Assembly (NCBI GenBank): GCA_947247005.1
Contig: OX365945.1
Span: 14,266,501-14,330,500 of the forward strand
Length of the DNA: 64,000 nucleotides
From: Spisula solida
Taxonomy: Eukaryota > Mollusca > Bivalvia > Venerida > Mactridae
Reading direction: 5' to 3'
The notes under the pieces were generated by a model that was not told the DNA's origin, made no database searches, and was given only the letters and a program-made list of their open reading frames with translations. Made by a program: the position numbers and the translations under genes. Positions 1-64,000 of this stretch are shown piece after piece (the first letter of the stretch is position 1; each line of letters begins with the position of its first letter).

Positions 1-855
1 CTGATTGGAAGTCTGTTAGCCACAAGCCTACTTTCACTTTCATAATTATTTAAGCCAGAATATCAGAATTTTCTAAATAAAACAGTTTCACAACATCACA
101 TACATGTGTACAAAGCTTTTAAGCCCAATTACATGATTCTAATGCTGATTTGTCAACACATACCACCATTTACAGCCAAATCAAAGTTTTTTACAGGACT
201 ACTTGAGTGTATCTGATTTTGGTCCGCGTAGGCATTTGGTGGTTTGGTACCTTAAGACAACATTTGTTTGCCTTTTTAAGTGGTTTTTGCACTTTTTTCA
301 ATACTACTAGGTATTGAGTTATAAGGTTTGCATATTTTGGATAATGTATTAACCCATTGACCTAGTTCAAAATTTGATTTGGCCTAAGGAATGTAAAATT
401 GTCGTTAATTTTATATTGCCTATATTTGATACTCAGTTTAATTGTGCATCGTTCTACGTAATTAAATTAATGTGCATTACTTTAAGTACACAGTTGAAAT
501 AATCTTAAACGTTTTGAGTTCATTACTAATTGAAAACATTGTGAACCTATTCATTACTAATTGAAAACATTGTGAACCTAATTGTTGAAAAAAATTAAAG
601 TTTGCTGATTATGCAAAAATTTATTTAATGGGTATGTGATATCAACTACAGTCAAACTTACTGTTAGTGATTTCTTGAATTAAGCAAATGCCTGTTGAAT
701 ATAGCCGATAGTATTAAATACTATATTAAAGTGCATTTAAATTAAGCAGACATCTTTGTTATATTATCCTGATAGAAGAATGTGTACAATTTATTTTGAA
801 AAAATAATGTTGGGTGACTTGATTTTTTGTTGATCATTTTCTAGTGATCATTTTT
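1..855. other. AT-rich upstream DNA
   Basis: No gene or domain is recognisable. A 33-bp direct duplication (TTCATTACTAATTGAAAACA and following) lies at about 519-583. Confidence 0.5.
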
Positions 856-1691
856 AGCTCACCTGTCACAAAGTGACAGGGTGCGCTTTTGTGATCACTC
901 TTCGTCCGTCGTATGTCGTTCGTCGACCATTCACAATTTCTTGTGAACACACTTGAGGCCACACTTATGGCTCAATTTTCATGAACCTTGGTCAAAATGT
1001 GTGCGTTTCTAATACGTAATTATGACCCAATCTGCATGTAACATGGTCAGAATATTTGCCTCTATAAAATCTAGGTCAAGTTTGAAACTGGGTCATCTGG
1101 GGTAAAAAAACTAGGTCAAATCTTAGAAAAAGCTCATGAACACATTAGAGGACTCAAGTATGGCCCAATCTTCGTGAATTTTGGTTAGAATGTTTGTCTC
1201 TATGAAGTCTAGGTCAAGTTCAAAACTAGGCCATGTGGGGTCAAAAATAGGTCTCTAGGTCATATCTTAGAAAAAGCTTGTGAACGCATTAGAGGACACA
1301 GTAATGACCCAATCTTCCTGAAACTTGATCAGAATGTTTGTCTCTATGAAATGTAGGTCAAGTTTGAAACTGGGTCATGTGAGGTATAAAACTAGGTCAC
1401 CATGTCAAATCTCATAAAAAAATTGTGAACACCTTAGAGGACACAATTATGGCCCAATCTTCATGAAACTTGGGCAGAATGTTTGTCTCTGTGAAACTTA
1501 GATCAAGTTTGAAACTGGGCCATCTGGGGTCACAAACTAGGTCAAAAGGTAAAATCATAAAAAACTTGCAAGAGAGGCTGAATTTTATTGAGTTTTATTC
1601 ATAAAATATAAATGATTACTTAGGTCATTGTAGGGGCTTGCATGCACTTCTATGACAGGTGAGCGACCTTGGGCCCATTTGAGCCCTCTTG
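856..1691 (+). mobile_element. AGCTCACC...CTTG element, copy 1 (Helentron/HINE-like)
   Basis: Starts after a T5 tract with the hairpin AGCTCACCTGTCACAAAGTG, then a GTCC-rich patch. The body is about six diverged 145-bp tandem units carrying GGTCAAAAACTAGGTCA-like motifs, and it ends GGTGAGCGACC, GGGCCC-like, CTCTTG. The termini match the copies at 24460, 52941 and 55346. No ORF, so non-autonomous. The rolling-circle assignment is inferred from hairpins, the tandem core and T-tract insertion. Confidence 0.75.
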
Positions 1692-2058
1692 TAAAGTTGA
1701 GTTACCAAAATTCATGTTTACCTTGACATCAACAAACAGCTGTGTATTACTTAAAATGGCTCAAAAGTGATGAAAACATACATACTAAAAAAAATTCTGC
1801 TAACACATTAAAAACAATTTTATATGATAAAGAAAATGTTTAATGTTATTTTTGCCAACCTCATTATTTGATTGATATCAGGCAAGAGACTGGTCAAATA
1901 AGTTCAGATGGCAGGTGATCAGGTCAAACTTGTCATAGTGAACATTGAAAACACATTAGCAGTTTGTTTTACATTATGAACCATGTTCTTCAACATTACT
2001 TGAAGCATATATATAGCAACAACATTTGGGTTCAACTATGTATTATATATAAATGTAT

Positions 2059-2284
2059 TATACAGTCAAACTTGTGTTAAAGACCATCTGCATATGAAAA
2101 CGACCATGTAAAGACCATTTATCTCCCATTCAGACCATTTTCAATGATATTCTACCTGTTAAGATAGACCACCTGTCGACATAATATATGAAGACCGCTT
2201 AAGACCACCTGTCAACATAATATATGAAGACCGCTTTTTGCTGTTCCTTATGGCTGGTTGTTACAGAAAGGTTTGACCATATAA
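2059..2284. mobile_element. Short inverted-repeat element (MITE), CAGTCAAAC termini
   Basis: TATACAGTCAAACTTG at the left is roughly repeated inverted at the right as GGTTTGACCATATA. The TA flanks and terminal sequence resemble Tc1/mariner-pogo MITEs (inference). It contains a 36-bp internal direct duplication (about 2164-2236). Confidence 0.5.
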
Positions 2285-2475
2285 GTAATGGGCAATTTAA
2301 GGTATTTGAAGAAACACCAGTTACAACATCCTCATACCTTAGTGGCTAGTCAAGTTCTCCAGACTTTCGGACGAAGAATACTCTGGTGAACGAGAATGCA
2401 GTTACGAAGCATCAATTTACATGTTTAACTATAAAAATAGTCTGCATTGACCAAAGTTCTTTCAGCTAAATCCTG

Positions 2476-4188
2476 AAAGTTGGTAAGAATGTATAAACAT
2501 GGGAAGGTTGGTTGGAATGTATAAACATGGGAAGGTTGGTAGGAATGTATAAACATGGGAAGGTTGGTTGGAATGTATAAACATGGGAAGGTTGGTAGGA
2601 ATGTATAAACATGGAAAGGTTGGTTGGAATGTATGAACATGGAAAGGTTGGTAGGAATGTATAAACATGGGAAGGTTGGTAGGAATGTATAAACATGGGA
2701 AGGTTCGTAGGAATGTATAAACACGGGAAGGTTGGTAGGAATGTATAAACATGGGAAGGTTCGTAGGAATGTATAAACATGGGAAGGTTGGTAGGAATGT
2801 ATAAACATGGGAAGGTTGGTAGGAATGTATAAACATGGGAAGGTTGGTAAGAATGTATAAACATGGGAAGGTTGGTTGGAATGTATAAACATGGGAAGGT
2901 TGGTAAGAATGTATAAACATGGGAAGGTTGGTAGGAATGTATAAACATGGAAAGGTTGGTAGGAATGTATGAACATGGAAAGGTTGGTAGGAATGTATGA
3001 ACATGGGAAGGTTGGTAGGAATGTATAAACATGGGAAGGTTGGTAAGAATGTATGAACATGGAAAGGTTGGTAGGAATGTATGAACATGGGAAGGTTGGT
3101 AAGAATGTATGAACATGGAAAGGTTGGTAAGAATGTATGAACATGGAAAGGTTGGTAGGAATGTATGAACATGGGAAGGTTGGTAGGAATGTATAAACAT
3201 GGGAAGGTTGGTAAGAATGTATGAACATGGAAAGGTTGGTAAGAATGTATGAACATGGAAAGGTTGGTAGGAATGTATGAACATGGGAAGGTTGGTAGGA
3301 ATGTATAAACATGGGGAGGTTGGTAAGAATGTATAAACATGGGAAGGTTGGTAGGAATGTATAAACATGGGAAGGTTGGTAGGAATGTATAAACATGGGA
3401 AGGTTGGTAGGAAGGTATAAACATGGGAAGGTTGGTAAGAATGTATAAACATGGGAAGGTTGGTAGGAATGTATAAACATGGGAAGGTTGGTAAGAATGT
3501 ATAAACATGGGAAGGTTGGTAGGAATGTATAAACATGGGAAGGTTGGTAGGAATGTATTAACATGGGAAGGTTGGTAGGAATGTATAAACATGGGAAGGT
3601 TGGTAAGAATGTATAAACATGGGAAGGTTGGTAGGAATGTATAAACATGGGAAGGTTGGTAGGAATGTATAAACATGGGAAGGTTGGTAGGAATGTATGA
3701 ACATGGGAAGGTTGGTAGGAATGTATGAACATGGGAAGGTTGGTAAGAATGTATGAACATGGAAAGGTTGGTAGGAATGTATGAACATGGGAAGGTTGGT
3801 AAGAATGTATGAACATGGAAAGGTTGGTAAGAATGTATGAACATGGAAAGGTTGGTAGGAATGTATGAACATGGGAAGGTTGGTAGGAATGTATAAACAT
3901 GGGAAGGTTGGTAAGAATGTATGAACATGGAAAGGTTGGTAAGAATGTATGAACATGGAAAGGTTGGTAGGAATGTATAAACATGGAGAGGTTGGTAAGA
4001 ATGTATAAACATGGGAAGGTTGGTAGGAATGTACAAACATGGGAAGGTTGGTAGGAATGTATAAACATGGGAAGGTTGGTAGGAATGTACAAACATGGGA
4101 AGGTTGGTAGGAATGTATAAACATGGGAAGGTTGGTAGGAATGTATAAACATTGGAAGGTTGGTAAGAATGTATAAACATGGGAAGGT
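2476..4188. repeat. 28-bp minisatellite, about 61 copies
   Basis: Unit AACATGGGAAGGTTGGTAGG followed by AATGTATA. Variants alternate at three sites: GGGAAGG/GGAAAGG, TATAAAC/TATGAAC and GGTAGG/GGTAAG/GGTTGG. Variant blocks recur in register, which suggests multi-unit expansion. The array has no stop in any minus-strand frame, giving long spurious ORFs (up to about 620 codons). Confidence 0.97.
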
Positions 4189-4354
4189 GTGCGTCTGAGG
4201 TTTCAGTTTTTATGAAATAAAGTTTCAGCAGAGTTATGGTCCTTGTTTGGAAACATATTTTAGAAGATTTTCTAGGACTGTTATTTGAATCTGCAAATGA
4301 TAATGTGATATTTTTCTTGCCATCAAATTTCATTGACCCTTAACACGCTATATA

Positions 4355-4535
4355 CAGTACAACCTTTCCAAAATGAGCCTCTGTAGAGCAATAACCAATC
4401 TATAACAACCCCTTCAAAATTTCCCTACTGTATGACGATATAAAAAATACAGTTAACCACTGTAGAGCGAAAACCTCTAAACAATGGCCAATATTTGCAG
4501 CTTCCAAAGGGTGTTGCTCTACAGAGGTTTTACTG
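4355..4535. mobile_element. pogo/mariner-like MITE
   Basis: TA-flanked inverted ends: ACAGTACAACCTTTCC with GAGCCTCTGTAGAGCAA on the left, and TGCTCTACAGAGG with TTTTACTGTA on the right. The CAGT-AACCTCT style of terminus with TA target is typical of Tc1/mariner-pogo derivatives. No ORF. Confidence 0.7.
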
Positions 4536-4976
4536 TAGTTTAATACTTACTGAGGTACCCTGGTGAGTGATCCAGTGCTATAATATATGGCTGTCTTCCT
4601 TCTGCAAAGGAATAAATCTACGAAATTACCTGCAAAAACTACTATAAAATCTGTAAAGGTGAACCATTTCATTGGTTTGTACCCAGGTAGGCCTACTTGG
4701 AATAACTTATGTTGCTTGTATAGCTTGGCTCTTATAGTGGCTCTTCAAAAAACATTCCAGGGGAAAATGGAAAGTTCAAAGAAATGTATTGTATGGCTGT
4801 ATTGTTCTGATGAGCATTTTTTGTGTAGAGAAGCTTCGGCAGATATGTATAATGAGGCATTAAGTCACGAGTACTGTACTAGAATGTGCAAAGTTGAAAG
4901 CTTACCCCACCCACCTACTGTCAGAATAGTTTCAGAACAGATTGCAGTTCGTCTTTGTATTCTAGAGATCTGTATG

Positions 4977-5213
4977 TACAGGGTGTTAAAAAAGTTTGTT
5001 CCCAATATTTGAGTTTCAATGGGGTTTTTTCTGACACCAGAAGAATGTTAAATTTTCAGGTTAAATTCCAGATGGTTCAACCATTGTTCTAATCTCACTG
5101 GTATTGAATGAAGCCATTATCGTAAGAAAATGAAGTTGTACATAGTGCACATAGCTCAGATAGAATTTATTATGAATTTAAATTTTGAGAACAAACTTTA
5201 TTACCACCCTGTA
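4977..5213. mobile_element. TA-flanked MITE with TACAGGGTG ends
   Basis: TACAGGGTGTTAAAAAAGTT at the left and an inverted counterpart ending AACTTTATTACCACCCTGTA at the right, about 25 bp of imperfect terminal inverted repeat, 237 bp in total. Probably a mariner-like non-autonomous element. Confidence 0.75.
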
Positions 5214-6113
5214 CATGCTCATATACAAATATCTACATGGTTGAGTTTGCTATAAAACTATTGATCACGGTTATATAGCTGTTGCTGTTTTTCAAGCATG
5301 TGGTGCAATTAATACTCCTAGTGTTGTATTATCACAATTGTTAATTAATTAACAAGCAGTCCCTGATAAATCCAGATGCTATGTGTGCAACAGGTAACTC
5401 TTGTCTGGGTCACATAAATGCTTGAATTGTGCATTTTGCTGATAATGATTTTAAAGTCCGGGTGATGTAGATGTTTGGAAAGTGCAGTTCACTGATGGTG
5501 ATCTGAGCAGGAAAATGTGTGAATAATTCAGAGGTTAATTAAAACTGGATGTTATAGATAATGATAGACTTGGAAAACCAGACATGAATTATTGATGGAT
5601 TTGTATTATAAATGTTGGAAATTTCTGGAAATATTCTGTGAAAAAGTGGATTATTTATAAAAAAAAATCATTAATAATATAAAATATACTGTATATTATT
5701 ATAAATATAATAGCTATATTGATATATGTTCATTTGATAATAATGAATTTAATTCTGTCGGTTGTTTGCGAATAGGGGCTATCAGCTTATGAAACAAGTC
5801 AAGGCTCGGATGGCGCATAAATCTTGCGGTCAATAGAAATTTTTTACTGTTTTACTGGTATGTGTTACATAAAATTGTCTAAGCAACAGTTTTTTTAAGG
5901 AATTAAAACTTTTGGACTATATTTATATGTATAAAGTCAGCTAAATATTGCTAGGTACAAAGTGGGTCGATATTTCCCGGAGTTGAATGTCTTGTATTGT
6001 TTATTTGCAGGTAATTGTGTTTGTATACATTATTTTCCTGGTATGAATTTCTCAAATATTTAAGGTTCCTGTAATGAAATAATTTACCTAATACTTTATA
6101 AAGTCTGACATGT
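5214..6113. other. AT-rich DNA with no recognised feature
   Basis: Contains an A/T-only stretch around 5650-5720. I see no exon, RNA gene or terminal repeat. Confidence 0.5.
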
Positions 6114-6453
6114 ACAGTTCAACCTTTCTTAACTAAGCCAATCAAAGGATATATCTAAACTTGGCTGCTTAAACAGGTGGTTGTTTAGTACAGGTGTTTT
6201 AAAAAAAATCATCCAATATAATTCAATTATTTTAATTGGCAGTTTAGGACAGGTTGTTGTTTAATACAGGTGTTTAAAATTATATACTAAATTTCATTTA
6301 ATTATTTTGGATGTTTAAGACAATTTGTTGTTTAAATTCGGACCAATGTATTATAACTACAGCTAATTGAGATTTTTAAAGTAATATTGACTTCTTAAGG
6401 CAAGTGGTTGTTTAATTGAATACAAGTGACTGCTAACACAGGTTTGACTGTAT
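6114..6453. mobile_element. pogo-like MITE with internal repeats
   Basis: TACAGTTCAACCTTTCTTAA at the left and ACACAGGTTTGACTGTA at the right are imperfect inverted termini flanked by TA. Internal GGTGGTTGTTTA / ACAGGTGTTT motifs recur three or four times. Confidence 0.6.
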
Positions 6454-6654
6454 GATTTACACGGACATCTTGCACAATGAACTTAGCTATTTTATCTTAA
6501 TGAAAACAAGTTTATTTATTATCTGGAATCTGAATATTTACAATACTTGCATTACTTGGTAACCAAGGATATATTTCTGTCTCCTTCATAATCTGGCTCT
6601 CTGCAGATCAGGTGTGTTTTATCCTGTTTGTTGCAAATCCTTCATTGTGGCATT

Positions 6655-6745
6655 TTTATGCCGGGCATCTACTGATGCAGGAGGCATATACATGTAGTGA
6701 TTGTCCTGTCCGTCCATTTGTCCGTCCGTCCGAAAAATGTTAACA
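6655..6745 (+). mobile_element. 5' fragment of the ATGCC...GGCAT hairpin family
   Basis: TTTTTATGCCGGGCATC through AGGCATATACATGTAGTGATT and CCGTCCGTCC matches the start of the element at 29860 (T-tract, ATGCC hairpin, AGTGATT, CTGTCCGT). The 3' end is missing. Confidence 0.6.
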
Positions 6746-7576
6746 AAAACTTTCAAGTAGTTGAAACTCAAATATATTTTATGTAAGGGCTGTGACTAAT
6801 ACAGGTTGATTGTACATGTATTTCATGTTCATGTTTCAAAGTGAACTGATTGAAGTTCTTAACAGTTACAGGGCTATAAAAATATCAATATGTGTTGTTT
6901 TGTCAACTCGTGATTTCATTGTCAATACAGAAGTAACACTATCATATTTCTGTGGTTGGTGGAATGACAAATGCCGTAGACTCACGCTGGGAATGCAATC
7001 AGTTTATTAATAGTTAGTTTATAGGGATGAAAAGAGCATTAATTGTTAGCTTTATTGATTCTAGTAATTGAAACAGTATCCGAGAAAATTACTGTACTCA
7101 TTTGCATAATTACGTTTTATAGAATCAACTGGTTGACTCGGTGCCTTTTGATTGGTTCAAAGTGTTTTATGTATACTTTTGTTGATTTTATGTCTATTTG
7201 TGAATTGTTTTCTATTTCTGTCTGAATGACTTTATTATTAAACAATACTTCAACTTGATAGGATTTTTGAATGAACAAAAAGTTGTTCAATGGAGTGAAT
7301 TAATTGCTAAAATGATTGATTAAAAGTGACATTGTGTTGAAAAAATGAGAACATTTAAGCTTGCTGTGGGCGAAATATTCAAATTATCTATCAAAGGAAG
7401 ATAATTTTAAATTATTGTGTACTTTTGGATGATATTTGAGATATTAACCTTTGTGTACTTAAGTTGGTGGAATTTAAATTGTGCTGACTAAGCAATATGA
7501 CAAAATTTGTGGAATTTTTATACAAAAATGTGATTTGTGACTCAGTGTGAGATTTAATACAAAAAGGGAGATAATT
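6746..7576 (+). other. Upstream of the candidate first coding exon
   Basis: AT-rich, no clear TATA box, CpG cluster or initiator that I can defend. If exon 1 is genuine, its 5' UTR and promoter lie here or further upstream. Confidence 0.3.
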
Positions 7577-63249
<55,673 letters not shown>

Positions 63250-63261
63250 TCTATAGGACAT

Positions 63262-63580
63262 CCTCATGTTAGGAACCAGAGCTTGTATGCTGATCAAGAG
63301 TCCATGCCAGGAACCAGCAGATTTAGGACCAGGAACCAGAGCCTGTATGCTGATCAAGAGTCCATGCCAGGAACCAGCAGATTTAGGACCAGGAACCAGA
63401 GCCTGTATGCTGATCAAGATTTCCAGACCATGCCAGGAACCAGCAGATTTATGACCAGGAACCAGAGCTTGTAGGCTGTTCAAGATTTCCAGAGTATGCC
63501 AGGAACCAGCAGATTTAGGACCAGGAACCAGAGCTTGAATGCTGATCCAGATTTCCAGACCCTGCCAGGAACCAGGGAGT
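63262..63580 (+). repeat. 60-66-bp tandem repeat in the 3' UTR
   Basis: Five copies of AGGAACCAGAGCCTGTATGC, TGATCAAGAGTCCATGCC and AGGAACCAGCAGATTTAGG, starting about 13 bases after the stop codon. Two copies are nearly identical. Confidence 0.95.
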
Positions 63581-63586
63581 TCAGCT

Positions 63587-63707
63587 GACACGAGGGTCAT
63601 CCATAAAGTTTGAGGACAGCCAATAAAATGTATGAACATATCTGTTGAAACAAAGCAGAATCTTATATTTTATTGTCTGATCTAGAATTTAATGGATGAC
63701 CCTTGTC
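63587..63707. mobile_element. 121-bp MITE carrying AATAAA
   Basis: GACACGAGGGTCATCCATAA at the left is inverted at the right as TTTAATGGATGACCCTTGTC. GGGTCATCCATAAA-type ends resemble mariner-family MITEs. It provides the first AATAAA after the stop. Confidence 0.75.
63622..63627 (+). promoter_or_regulatory. Candidate polyadenylation signal AATAAA
   Basis: The first AATAAA after the stop codon, about 373 bases downstream, in sequence downstream of a 60-bp tandem repeat. It lies inside a 121-bp inverted-repeat element, so the signal may be transposon-supplied. No cDNA support is available. Confidence 0.35.
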
Positions 63708-64000
63708 AAACCAAACTCAAAGTTAGACAGCTATTCTCACTCAGTGTTGTGCTGGGTACCAACAGATTTGATTTTGATGATTTGTGCAAGGAACCAGTCG
63801 ATGTACCAATATGTTGATCAAAGTTCAAGGTCATGCATGGATCCAACAGTTGGGAGTTTAAAACGTTGCACATGTCAGTTGGTTTGTCTGACTGTCCGTC
63901 TGTTTGTGAACCAAATGATTTCTGATGAATAATTAAACAAGGATTTTGACGAGGATCTTCAAACTTTATATGCAGGTTGGTCAAACCCAGTGGATCCCCT
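63708..64000. other. Downstream of the gene
   Basis: CCAACAG / AGGAACCAG words echo the 63262 array, and there is a CTGTCCGTCTG patch near 63892. No gene recognised. Confidence 0.4.

Noticed and set aside
2425..4333. Minus-strand ORFs of 356, 575 and 623 codons
   Set aside because: All are readings of the 28-bp minisatellite in different frames. There is no non-repetitive coding sequence and no domain.
4587..5012. Plus-strand ORF of 141 codons
   Set aside because: No family similarity; its end runs into a MITE (4977-5213), and its composition is like the neighbouring non-coding DNA.

Overview
This is a eukaryotic, AT-rich genomic window. The short exons in a sea of introns, the tRNA-derived SINE-like units, the T-tract-inserting elements with tandem-repeat cores and the many minisatellites all suggest a lophotrochozoan, most probably a bivalve mollusc. 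The species cannot be named from the sequence alone.

One plus-strand gene dominates the window. From about 7.6 kb to 63.25 kb I can join 27 coding exons with matching splice phases into a protein of about 1451 residues. It is a pleckstrin-homology / MyTH4 / FERM protein of the PLEKHH1-PLEKHH2 (C. elegans MAX-1) family. The order is an N-terminal coiled coil (exons 2-4), a long Ser/Pro-rich disordered linker (mostly the 1161-base exon 5), a first PH domain (exons 9-12), a second PH domain (exons 12-15), a MyTH4 domain (exons 16-19) and a FERM domain (exons 19-27). The stop codon is at 63247-63249. Every exon from the second on continues the family sequence; the first coding exon (7577-7624) is the least certain. 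No other protein-coding host gene is recognisable on either strand.

Layout: 1-7.5 kb is upstream DNA with a 61-copy 28-bp minisatellite (2.48-4.19 kb) and several small inverted-repeat elements. 7.6-16.8 kb is a long first intron with a LINE 3' end on the minus strand and a tandem-core element. 16.8-29.2 kb holds the coiled-coil, linker and first PH exons. 29.8-33.8 kb is a 4-kb long-inverted-repeat element with an apparent 5-bp target duplication. 34.6-51.2 kb holds the second PH, MyTH4 and most FERM exons, interleaved with MITEs, SINE-like units and minisatellites. 51.3-56.9 kb is a second long-inverted-repeat element flanked by TTAA. 58.4-63.25 kb holds the last three exons, split by a 3.2-kb element that carries six copies of a 16-bp motif.

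Two themes stand out. First, tandem duplications repeatedly span exon-intron junctions of this gene: the donor of exon 4 is present three times, the acceptor of exon 15 about twenty times, and the acceptor of exon 26 three times. Second, both large inverted-repeat elements have a smaller element nested in one arm, so the opposite arm preserves the empty site. This shows insertion into T-tracts by elements that begin with a hairpin and end in CTTG, an architecture I infer to be rolling-circle (Helentron/HINE-like).
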